Positions 1-5,791 of a stretch of 21,083 bases of DNA are shown piece after piece; position 1 is the first letter of the stretch, and every line of letters starts with the position of its first letter. The stretch is from a virus: positions 1 to 21,083 of the IMG/VR virus record IMGVR_UViG_3300009488_000094; one strand, given 5' to 3'. A model generated the notes under the pieces. That model saw only the letters and a program-made list of their open reading frames with translations, did no database searches and was not told where the DNA came from. The position numbers and the translations under genes are program-made.

Positions 1-3
1 AAG

Positions 4-118
4 GATGCTATAGATGTTATACTTCCTTAGGATGTTATACATCCCTCTTAAGAAGGATGTTATAGATGTTATAGATGCTATACACCCTAAGGATGTTAGG
101 GATATTAGGGATGTTAAA
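4..118. repeat. Degenerate 9-bp tandem repeat, consensus GATGTTATA
   Basis: Copies of GATGYTATA or close variants start at 4, 13, 31, 56, 65, 74, 92, 101 and 110, mostly in 9-nt phase, with diverged units between (22-30, 83-91). The later copies drift to GATGTTAGG, GATATTAGG and GATGTTAAA. A small inverted repeat (GGATG-TTATA-CATCC) sits at 30-44. All + strand frames contain stops, so this is not a coding repeat on that strand. Iteron-like binding sites or simple slippage expansion are both possible. The left edge of the window may cut the array. Confidence 0.8.
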
Positions 119-427
119 GGCTAAGTGCGTTAGATGTGTTATATTGGGTCTGATTATACATGTTATTGCTAGGTAGCAGTTGGAAATAGGTGGTAAGGTG
201 AGCAGTAGCAGCAACTTAGGGCATAGTGGGGAACTGCGTATAATATATTATCTGTATAGTGGGCGACGCACCAGGCGGGCGGCATTATGTATACCTGGAA
301 TCCGTTTGAGAATCGGCAACGTAATTCCCTCCGACCTGAATCCCGGAGGGGGGTAGCGTCTTGTATATATATACCCCACACACTTTTTTGTAGTATTTTA
401 CACTTCTGTTGGTTATATTTGTGAGTC
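119..427. other. Non-coding stretch before the first ORF
   Basis: I see no credible gene here. It holds a GC-rich hairpin (327-350), an alternating TATATATATA tract (364-373) and a run of six T (384-389), all upstream of the small ORF at 428. The AT tract and T-run could form part of a promoter, but no well-spaced -35/-10 pair is evident. Confidence 0.5.
327..350 (+). other. GC-rich hairpin, CCCTCCG / CGGAGGG
   Basis: A perfect 7-bp inverted repeat (327-333 with 344-350) encloses a 10-nt loop. No U-tract follows directly; the nearest T-run is about 34 nt downstream. It is therefore not a classical rho-independent terminator. It could be an RNA structure or protein-binding site ahead of the small ORF at 428. 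Confidence 0.45.
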
Positions 428-619
428 ATGAAACAGATACCATTTAAGGTTAGGTCGGCGGATGGTCCTTTTGACGCTCTTATGACGATTCCATCGAGCG
501 AAATATGGACATGGACTAATGGAGAAATCAGGGAAATCTTTGATCGCGCCAAAGCAGACATTGTAGAGGGCCGAGTAACAGAAGTAACAGACTTGGATGA
601 CTTTCTTGATAAACTATAG
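428..619 (+). CDS. Small hypothetical phage protein (63 aa)
   Basis: This ATG-started frame encodes a 63-aa protein with a balanced, protein-like composition. The C-terminus is acidic and ends in a VTDLDDFLDKL-type helix. I do not recognise the family. The Shine-Dalgarno site is weak (GTGAG just upstream). The gene is isolated, with non-coding repeat-rich DNA on both sides, so it is not obviously part of the packaging operon starting at 1084. A longer minus-strand frame overlaps it but has an implausible composition and no ribosome-binding site. Reality of the gene is moderately likely; function is unknown. Confidence 0.5.
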   Translation: MKQIPFKVRSADGPFDALMTIPSSEIWTWTNGEIREIFDRAKADIVEGRVTEVTDLDDFLDKL

Positions 620-626
620 GGGTCTT

Positions 627-734
627 GAATCTGTGATCCGATACCAACGAATTTGATTGGGTCTCGGATGGCCACATTTAACTCATTGTTTATATGCGGC
701 TTAAGCATTCCGTGTTCGGGGATTCACAGGATTC
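627..734 (+). repeat. Long imperfect inverted repeat
   Basis: The left arm GAATCTGTGATCCG (627-640) pairs with the right arm CGGGGATTCACAGGATTC (717-734). The paired blocks are GAATC/GATTC, TGTG/CACA and ATCC/GGAT, separated by one- to two-nucleotide bulges. The arms enclose about 76 nt. The span is close to that of a tRNA, but no anticodon or T-arm could be fitted, so it is recorded only as a potential RNA structure. Confidence 0.5.
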
Positions 735-800
735 CTTGTCCACGTCCCCTCATGCCGAGGGCGGAAGCCATCCCCCGGCCAGGAATAACCCTTGGCGTGG

Positions 801-812
801 TTTGGTACCAAA
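801..812. promoter_or_regulatory. Perfect 12-bp palindrome TTTGGTACCAAA, possible operator
   Basis: A fully symmetric dodecamer lies in the gene-free stretch ahead of the packaging operon. A related half-site, GGTATCAAA, lies at 871-879. Symmetric sites of this size often bind dimeric regulators, but no binding protein can be assigned from this window. Confidence 0.3.
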
Positions 813-1083
813 TAGGGGATAAGGTGCCGTGACAGGGCTGTGAGGGGGTTTGCTGGGGATTACGGGGTGTGGTATCAAATGTCTTGCATAGGGGTGGCGG
901 ATTTCGTAAAATGCGAGGATGAAAAACCTCAGTCGTATTTGGGTGTGGATTCTGTGTCTTTTGGGGATGCACAAGCCGGCTCATGCCCCTTTTATGTACC
1001 TTGAAGATCTCATTTGCAGAAGGTGTTGGGGGTATCTTGGTTTGAATGATGATGATCCAGAACTAGGCAGGAGGGAGAGATAG

Positions 1084-1518
1084 ATGAAATTATTTAATAT
1101 TGCTGGGGTTAAGCCTATTAATGGCAATGATTCCCGGCACGGTTGGATAATGGTGCTGGAGGATAATGGCGCAATTTATGGTTGGAGCGACCACCGATAT
1201 AAAAAATTGCCTATTGGCAAGTGGATAAAGTTTGCCGGGAATAACCGAATGATAAAATCTACTATTGCTCCCGTTGGTGATGTTAAATCATACCCGAATG
1301 GATTCCATGCTATTTTTGGGCGTATTGATAGGGACGATTTGGATTATGCCCAACTCCTAGTCCCTAAGTGGGCAGCCATTAAACATAAAAAGGCAATGAA
1401 GGTTAAAGAATTAAAAGTTACTTTGAGGGGGATTGAACACGCTGGGGAAATGTTAATGGGGGATCATGGCCCTGATTATCTGGGCTGTGTCTGCCGGGAG
1501 ATTAGAATTAGTGCTTAA
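1084..1518 (+). CDS. Hypothetical phage protein (144 aa), first gene of packaging operon
   Basis: The ATG is preceded by a strong ribosome-binding site (AGGAGGGAGAG, 4 to 5 nt spacing), which makes this start secure. The product is a soluble, mildly basic protein with a Gly/Trp/Tyr-rich N-terminal half and a KKAMKVKELKVTLRG segment near residues 101-115. No signal peptide, membrane segment or catalytic motif is visible, and I do not recognise the family. Its last codons overlap the start of the next gene (GTG at 1511), so the two are probably translationally coupled. Position just upstream of the small terminase suggests an early packaging-region accessory protein; function is unknown. Confidence 0.75.
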   Translation: MKLFNIAGVKPINGNDSRHGWIMVLEDNGAIYGWSDHRYKKLPIGKWIKFAGNNRMIKSTIAPVGDVKSYPNGFHAIFGRIDRDDLDYAQLLVPKWAAIKHKKAMKVKELKVTLRGIEHAGEMLMGDHGPDYLGCVCREIRISA

Positions 1519-1747
1519 CCGGACTATTGCCGAAATTCAGGGGGCATATACTAATGAGACTGACCCGTTGGTATTTGAGGATTTGTTGGTGATGGAGAAG
1601 AAGGGCAAGAGGCGCAAGGTTTTGAAGCGATGGCTGAAAGAGAGGATAAAATCTCTTGAGCCCACACAGGATTTTCGTAATTCGGCTTACACAACTCTCA
1701 GCAAACCCCCCAAGGACAAAATAACCGGGATTCCCATCATTGGCTAA
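1511..1747 (+). CDS. Small helical protein with E-x2-GKxRK-x4-WLx(E/K) motif (78 aa)
   Basis: I chose the GTG at 1511 because GGGAG (1496-1500) lies 10 nt upstream and it overlaps the preceding gene by only 8 nt; an in-frame ATG at 1466 would overlap by 53 nt without a clear ribosome-binding site. The product contains a helical segment (about residues 20-46: VFEDLL, EKKGKRRKVLKRWLKERI). The same pattern recurs in the gene at 2524 (NFQEWL, ERDGKNRKTLVKWLEKQ), so the two are short paralogues flanking the small terminase. Helical segments with a GKNRKT-type core are common in phage proteins, but I cannot name the family. The stop overlaps the TTG start of the small terminase by 8 nt. Confidence 0.65.
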   Translation: MLNRTIAEIQGAYTNETDPLVFEDLLVMEKKGKRRKVLKRWLKERIKSLEPTQDFRNSAYTTLSKPPKDKITGIPIIG

Positions 1748-2522
1748 AACCCGAATCATTGCCAAGGTTGAGCACACCGTTTACGATTCGATGGCGGAGT
1801 TCAAGGCTGCTCATCCTGATGGCCTGGTGGCTTTAGAGTGGCGCAAGGGGCGTGAAGGTGATTGGGTCTTGGCTGATGACGGGACGGTTATGCAGGTCTT
1901 GAAATTCGGGGGGGTTACTTCTAAGTGCCCGCGAGAATATATCCGCACGGCTACCGGAACTTTTATACTGTCCCCCAAAACCCGGCTTGACAGTACCTTC
2001 AGGGAAAATATTCATAGTTTCGGGGGGCGTTGGCCGAGAGATAACAGGCCGTCAGCCCGGGAGCGGGCCTTTTACGCCTATGTCATTCTTGGGTGCAACC
2101 CAGTTAAGGCTTACACGGAGATATTTAAGTCGAAAAATGAGGGCTACGCCAGGAATCAATCCTATTTGCTACTTGGGAGAACAAGCATGGTAAGTGCAAT
2201 CAGAGACAGTATTGAGAAAGCCGGGGGGAAAACCGGCGCAACGCTGGAATGGGCAATGGGTTCGATCAAGGAAACCGTTGACGGCAGTGTGGACGAGAGG
2301 GTCAAGCTTAAAGGGGCGGACATGATTGCCGAATATCATGGGGCCAAGGGGAAAGATACCGCGCCCCAGGCAGCCCCCGCTGGCGCTTTCCAGGGATTTG
2401 GCGAGGAAGCACTTCCCGAAGGAGAAAAGAAACAAATCCCCGAACAGACGCAGGGGTTAGAGATTTTCCCCGCTACCGATGAATCAGTGGGGGAGCAACA
2501 ACCCCAACAACCAGGGAGTTAA
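1740..2522 (+). CDS. terS: Terminase small subunit-like protein (260 aa)
   Basis: This is the likely DNA-recognition subunit of the packaging motor. It starts at a TTG that overlaps the previous stop, with GGGA upstream; the next ATG (1791) would delete the N-terminus and has no ribosome-binding site. Residues 41-85 carry a DDGTVMQVL...YIRTATGTF segment that I associate with N-termini of some phage small terminases. Residues 105-160 look like the helix-turn-helix region (ARERAFYAYV, CNPVKAYTEIF, NQSYLLLGRTSMVSAI), matching the usual pattern of an AxxA helix, Leu-Leu and a short 'np.V..ai' helix. Residues 185-200 (RVKLKGADMIAEYHG) match the C-terminal 'rlkA.elL.k..g' segment. The tail is Gln/Pro-rich and probably disordered. 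The large terminase lies two genes downstream. Confidence 0.72.
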   Translation: MAKTRIIAKVEHTVYDSMAEFKAAHPDGLVALEWRKGREGDWVLADDGTVMQVLKFGGVTSKCPREYIRTATGTFILSPKTRLDSTFRENIHSFGGRWPRDNRPSARERAFYAYVILGCNPVKAYTEIFKSKNEGYARNQSYLLLGRTSMVSAIRDSIEKAGGKTGATLEWAMGSIKETVDGSVDERVKLKGADMIAEYHGAKGKDTAPQAAPAGAFQGFGEEALPEGEKKQIPEQTQGLEIFPATDESVGEQQPQQPGS

Positions 2523-2523
2523 T

Positions 2524-2925
2524 ATGTCAGCTCTAGATCAATCAGTGAAAAATGTAATAAAAACCCTTGAAGGGAAAAATGTGAATTTTCAGGAGTGGCT
2601 TGAACAGGAGAGAGACGGGAAGAATCGCAAAACTCTAGTCAAGTGGCTTGAAAAACAATGTGCTCAGAGTCCTCAAGTTCCACCCCAGGCGGAGGAAGAG
2701 TCCGCTACGGATGATCCTGCCCCGGAAGTTGAGTCAGTCCATGTCGAGCCGGAACCGTCCGCACCTGTAGTTGAAGCGATAGATGTTGTAGGCGGCGGAG
2801 AGATGTCAATTAGCGACCTCATCGCCGTATTGAGCGAAAAACGCGATAGTTGGCAGCGGGCAGCAAGTTGTGGGCTGGAGAATATCCGGGTGCATCTGCC
2901 GGAGATTAAAATAACGGTTCGATGA
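2524..2925 (+). CDS. Helical GKNRKT-motif protein with acidic linker (133 aa)
   Basis: The ATG at 2524 follows GGGAGTTAAT with good spacing and comes right after the small-terminase stop; an upstream in-frame ATG (2479) lies inside that gene. Residues 15-45 hold the helical motif shared with the gene at 1511 (NFQEWL, ERDGKNRKTLVKWLEKQ). A Pro/Glu-rich, negatively charged linker follows (about 50-90). The C-terminus (about 92-133) is a second compact segment ending in VHLPEIKITVR. The stop overlaps the large-terminase start in an ATGA quadruplet. Placement between the terminase subunits suggests a packaging accessory, but that is inference from position only. Confidence 0.7.
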   Translation: MSALDQSVKNVIKTLEGKNVNFQEWLEQERDGKNRKTLVKWLEKQCAQSPQVPPQAEEESATDDPAPEVESVHVEPEPSAPVVEAIDVVGGGEMSISDLIAVLSEKRDSWQRAASCGLENIRVHLPEIKITVR

Positions 2926-4589
2926 CCGTCTATTTCTGCACCCCCTGTAACCGCGAACACGTCTTGGAAGAGATGGGGGGTAAGCTGTGCCGGGATTACG
3001 TCTATTACACCTGCAAAGATGACTTGCCTAGTTTCGGATGGTATTTCCTCCCGGGTGATTTCAGGCGGAAATTTAAATCTCCGCCCTTCCATAAAGAAGT
3101 TGGGAACCGAATGGTATCTTCTGACCCTGGTCTGCATCTGGCCCTTATCGCATGGCGCGATTCCGCTAAATCCATGATGGCTAAGGCTGCACTCCTGAAT
3201 CATCTTGGTTATCGCAAAAGGGGGAGCCGAGAGAATGTAGTGTGGCTTTGCGAGACTGAAGATCAGGCTGTAGATCACATTAAGTATCTTCAGAGAAATC
3301 TTGAAACAAACCCGGCCTTCAGGTACTATTTCGGTGATTATTACGGGCGGGGGAATTGGACAAAGCGGGGGTTTGAAACCGAGCGTGGGGATTTGTTCAG
3401 GCCGTTAGGTATGACACAGAAACCGCGCGGACGCTCCCATTTCGTCGATTGGGAAGAAGGCTCTACGAGAATCACCAAGTTAGTCTTGGATGATTTTGAA
3501 TCTGAGAATAACACCAAGACGAGAGAGCGAAGAGCATATAATAAAGCCTTTGTTTCGGGTGCCCTTCTGCCGACACTGGATAAAACCCCCGGCAAAGAGG
3601 GCGTTGCGTGGCTTTTAGGTACTTTAGTGGCCCACGACACTTATATGTCTGATCTTGATAAAGAATTTTCAAGCCTAACCGAGGGGGAGAAGAAAGATTT
3701 CTGGGAAGTGTTCCGCTATCCCGCTACATTGGATGGTGCCCTTACCGATCATAGCATCCCTACCTGGCCGGATAAATTCCCCGTATCGGAACTACGCAAG
3801 ATTAAACGCAGAGACTTCTTTCTTGCGCCCAACCGATTCTGGATTGAGTATATGCAAGACCTTGATAATCCGGAAGATACATCAGTGGCATTGGAGAGCA
3901 TTCAGTATCATTCGGCAGAGTTTGTCTCCAGGGGTGGCTTTACTTATTTGGTAATTGGCGATAAGGCGATCCCCGTTTACATTTATATCGGAGTTGATCC
4001 GGCAGGCATTGGGGAATCAAAAAAACATGATTATCACGCTATTGTCGTTATGGCTGTTGATGGCGAGAGAAATAGATATGTGCTGGAAATATTCAACGAG
4101 CACATGCCACTTTACGACGTGGCTCCGGTTCTTCTAAGGCTTGGGGAGAAATATTCTCCCGTAAGGAGGGTTAACGTAGAAAAGAACGCCGCTGGCCACC
4201 TTTTCAAAGACTTGGTTTCACGGAAATCAATTAGCGAGTCAACTCTTTTGCCAGGGTTGTTTGAAGGTATCCCTGCTCCGCCTGGCGTTGAAAAGTCCGA
4301 TAGACTTATTTCCTGTTACGGGCGACTTTTAAGGGACAAAAAACTTTTCATCAGGCATGAGCATGACATATTGATGAATCAGATGAGGGGGCTACCAAGT
4401 CCACAAAATGATGACGCGCTTGATGCTGGCTGGTATGCGGACTTTTACGCAGGCGAACTCTACCCAAGTTCTCCCTGCTTCCCGGTGGATCAGATGGGAG
4501 AGAAGTCGCAAAAAAAGAAGGTCAGACGAAGAAGCTGGCGTGATTCCGTCTGGCAAGGGATAGACTGGCGTACAGGAGTTAGGGCATGA
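2922..4589 (+). CDS. terL: Terminase large subunit (ATPase plus nuclease, 555 aa)
   Basis: This is the packaging motor that cuts concatemeric DNA and drives it through the portal. Residues 77-84 (AWRDSAKS) form a deviant P-loop, as in terminases of the 'PRGhaKS' type. Residues 186-193 (KLVLDDFE) are Walker B with the catalytic acid. LLGTLVAHDTYM (231-242) matches the coupling motif. The RNase H-like nuclease has GVDPAG (D359), NVEKN (E420) and DDALDA (497-502) as its acidic residues. Length is typical. An unusual N-terminal segment has C6, C9, C23 and C31 and could bind zinc. The start overlaps the previous stop (ATGA) and the next gene overlaps its own stop the same way, implying coupled translation. 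Confidence 0.95.
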   Translation: MTVYFCTPCNREHVLEEMGGKLCRDYVYYTCKDDLPSFGWYFLPGDFRRKFKSPPFHKEVGNRMVSSDPGLHLALIAWRDSAKSMMAKAALLNHLGYRKRGSRENVVWLCETEDQAVDHIKYLQRNLETNPAFRYYFGDYYGRGNWTKRGFETERGDLFRPLGMTQKPRGRSHFVDWEEGSTRITKLVLDDFESENNTKTRERRAYNKAFVSGALLPTLDKTPGKEGVAWLLGTLVAHDTYMSDLDKEFSSLTEGEKKDFWEVFRYPATLDGALTDHSIPTWPDKFPVSELRKIKRRDFFLAPNRFWIEYMQDLDNPEDTSVALESIQYHSAEFVSRGGFTYLVIGDKAIPVYIYIGVDPAGIGESKKHDYHAIVVMAVDGERNRYVLEIFNEHMPLYDVAPVLLRLGEKYSPVRRVNVEKNAAGHLFKDLVSRKSISESTLLPGLFEGIPAPPGVEKSDRLISCYGRLLRDKKLFIRHEHDILMNQMRGLPSPQNDDALDAGWYADFYAGELYPSSPCFPVDQMGEKSQKKKVRRRSWRDSVWQGIDWRTGVRA

Positions 4590-4876
4590 AGATTTCAGGG
4601 GAAATCCGCCGCTACTCCGAAGAAAACGGTTGCGTCTTACATCAGAGACCCTGGAGAAAAAAGCATGATGGTTGTGAATGGTTCTTTGGCGATCTTGACT
4701 TGCGTCGAGGTGGTGATGCTCTCGCATACAGGGTTTTTGAGTTTTCCGAAGAGAAAGCGCGGTTATTTGACGAGGCTTGCGAGGGGATGTTGAAGGATGG
4801 CAAATTACGGTACTTGGGCCCTGCAATGGGGGATCAAGGGGCAATTTATGATTTTCGCACAGGGGTGAGAGTATGA
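4586..4876 (+). CDS. Hypothetical protein downstream of terL (96 aa)
   Basis: The start codon overlaps the terL stop (ATGA), with AGGAG about 6 nt upstream inside terL. The product is a small charged protein with two Trp-containing segments (RPWRKKHDGCEWFFG) and a mixed alpha/beta look. I do not recognise it. Its last residues (DFRTGVRV) mirror the last residues of the large terminase (DWRTGVRA); in both cases the codons carry the ribosome-binding site of the next gene. Function is unknown. Confidence 0.75.
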   Translation: MKISGEIRRYSEENGCVLHQRPWRKKHDGCEWFFGDLDLRRGGDALAYRVFEFSEEKARLFDEACEGMLKDGKLRYLGPAMGDQGAIYDFRTGVRV

Positions 4877-5055
4877 AGGCAATTTATGATTATTGCATAG
4901 AAGTGAGGAGATTGTGTTCGCGGACTGAAGATGATATGAAAAGATTTGCTCGTAGGGCAAATATTGAGATGGCGGAATTCCAAACCAGAGTCAAACGTGA
5001 TATTTGCTTCTGGAATTACATGAGGAAGATGAAAGTTCCTCAAAACATTGATTGA
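4873..5055 (+). CDS. Small basic helical protein (60 aa)
   Basis: The start overlaps the previous stop (ATGA), with GGGGTGAG just upstream. The product is a mostly helical, Arg/Lys-rich protein (EDDMKRFARRANIEMAEFQ) with no membrane segment and no family I recognise. Its first codons repeat a 14-nt stretch found 38 nt upstream near the end of the preceding gene (4840-4853 and 4878-4891). Spacing and coupling support a real gene; function is unknown. Confidence 0.65.
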   Translation: MKAIYDYCIEVRRLCSRTEDDMKRFARRANIEMAEFQTRVKRDICFWNYMRKMKVPQNID

Positions 5056-5063
5056 GGCCAAGA

Positions 5064-5489
5064 ATGTTACAAAAAATGTACTTTGATAAAGACGGGAACC
5101 TAGCAGGCCGGACTGGGCCGCTAGGCAGGGGGAGAACCGTTTACTTCATGGGGCGAACCGTTGATATCCCCGAAACGTTGGTGTACGTTTATAAAGATGG
5201 GGGCGGCCCCATCCCCATGTTCATCAATCTAACAGAGGGAGAAATTGAGGAGCGACTAACGACATTAGTAAAAAATGGGCATAAATTCGAGTTTCTCTCG
5301 CTATTATTCCCTAATGGCAAACAGTTTTGCCCAGTCCTTTATCCTGATCGTTCAAAAGATGGATTTTTCCCAGATGAATGGACTGGCAAACACGCCCGGA
5401 TTTATGAGCGTCTTGAATATAAGAGAAATCTTGGGGAGTGGCAGGAGATTGAGGATTCGTATAAACTTATAGAATTACCTGAAGTATAA
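5064..5489 (+). CDS. Hypothetical protein (141 aa)
   Basis: I chose the ATG at 5064 because TGAGG lies 6 to 7 nt upstream; an in-frame TTG at 5052 overlaps the previous stop and would add four residues. The N-terminal part has two short beta-like stretches rich in Gly and Arg (GRTGPLGRGRTVYFMGR). The middle has INLTEGEIEERLTTLVKNG, and the C-terminus is acidic. No motif lets me assign a function. It lies in the run of small genes between terL and the portal. Confidence 0.7.
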   Translation: MLQKMYFDKDGNLAGRTGPLGRGRTVYFMGRTVDIPETLVYVYKDGGGPIPMFINLTEGEIEERLTTLVKNGHKFEFLSLLFPNGKQFCPVLYPDRSKDGFFPDEWTGKHARIYERLEYKRNLGEWQEIEDSYKLIELPEV

Positions 5490-5502
5490 AGAGGAGATCC
5501 TA

Positions 5503-5676
5503 ATGTGTCCTAAGTGCAAGAGCAGGGCGCGGGTGCCATTTCCAGCCCATGTGATTCACGAGCGTTATTGGACTCGGAGGGATGGGCTGTTCAAAAGGGG
5601 TCGTATTAAAATCATAACTTTTGCCACTACCTTTTACTGCTCCAACTGCGGTTATGAATTAGGGAGATATGGATAA
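5503..5676 (+). CDS. Zinc-ribbon mini-protein, CxxC...CxxC (57 aa)
   Basis: This short frame has an excellent ribosome-binding site (GAGGAG, 6 nt before the ATG). It encodes a classic two-knuckle layout: MCPKCK at the N-terminus (C2, C5) and YCSNCGYELG near the C-terminus (C46, C49). About 40 basic and aromatic residues separate the knuckles. Four cysteines in two CxxC pairs are the usual ligands of a structural zinc. Such proteins bind nucleic acid or protein partners; which applies here is unknown. It lies 13 nt after the previous gene and abuts the next small ORF. Confidence 0.75.
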   Translation: MCPKCKSRARVPFPAHVIHERYWTRRDGLFKRGRIKIITFATTFYCSNCGYELGRYG

Positions 5677-5781
5677 ATGCCAATCCGACCCATTATATCT
5701 GAAAGGCTATTGAGTGAACTCTATCAGCTCCTGAAGTGTTTGGTTGTGCTTAATTTGCTTATCTGGGTGTTTTTAAAATAA
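5677..5781 (+). CDS. Tiny predicted membrane peptide (34 aa)
   Basis: The ATG follows the zinc-ribbon stop directly (TAAATG), with AGGGAG 10 nt upstream. The peptide has a polar N-terminus (MPIRPIISERLLSELYQ) and one hydrophobic helix (about residues 19-33, LLKCLVVLNLLIWVFLK) ending in Lys. A single-span inner-membrane peptide is the simplest reading. A holin/antiholin-like or toxin-like role is possible, but there is no neighbour evidence for lysis genes. The 10-nt gap to the portal gene and lack of alternatives support it as a real small gene. Confidence 0.5.
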   Translation: MPIRPIISERLLSELYQLLKCLVVLNLLIWVFLK

Positions 5782-5791
5782 GGACATTATA

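Larger units (their letters stand above)
620..1083. other. About 460 bp non-coding, inverted-repeat-rich region
   Basis: No convincing gene was found on either strand. The region contains an imperfect long inverted repeat (627-640 with 717-734), a perfect 12-bp palindrome TTTGGTACCAAA (801-812) with a half-site-like GGTATCAAA at 871-879, and G-rich runs. A good Shine-Dalgarno (AGGAGGGAGAG, around 1068-1079) at its right end serves the gene at 1084. This is the largest gene-free stretch in an otherwise compact module, so it probably carries transcription signals or structured RNA for the operon downstream. It could also hold a packaging (cos/pac) site, since it lies just upstream of the terminase genes; that is inference. 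Confidence 0.5.

Noticed and set aside
1-120. Minus-strand open frame through the 9-bp array
   Set aside because: It begins right after a stop and has no start before the middle of the array. The Thr/Ser/Leu/Ile repeat is a by-product of the 9-bp unit.
169-708. Long minus-strand frame (179 codons)
   Set aside because: It covers the better + strand frame at 428-619 and non-coding repeats, has an odd Cys/Tyr-rich N-terminal composition in the minus direction, no Shine-Dalgarno, and opposes every other gene.
627-734. tRNA or tmRNA candidate
   Set aside because: The span looks suitable and GTTCG occurs near its 3' side, but no cloverleaf, anticodon stem or T-arm could be fitted.
668-832. + strand 54-codon frame starting at ATG 668
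   Set aside because: It crosses the right arm of the inverted repeat and the palindrome, is Pro/Cys-rich, and lacks a ribosome-binding site.
724-984. Minus-strand frames of 74-86 codons
   Set aside because: Pro/Thr-rich low-complexity translation produced by G-rich + strand DNA; no ribosome-binding site and no neighbours on that strand.
1466-1510. Upstream ATG for the 78-aa gene
   Set aside because: It overlaps the previous gene by 53 nt and has no ribosome-binding site, whereas GTG 1511 has GGGAG at 10 nt.
2479-2523. Upstream ATG for the 133-aa gene
   Set aside because: It lies within the small-terminase C-terminus and has no ribosome-binding site; ATG 2524 has GGGAG.
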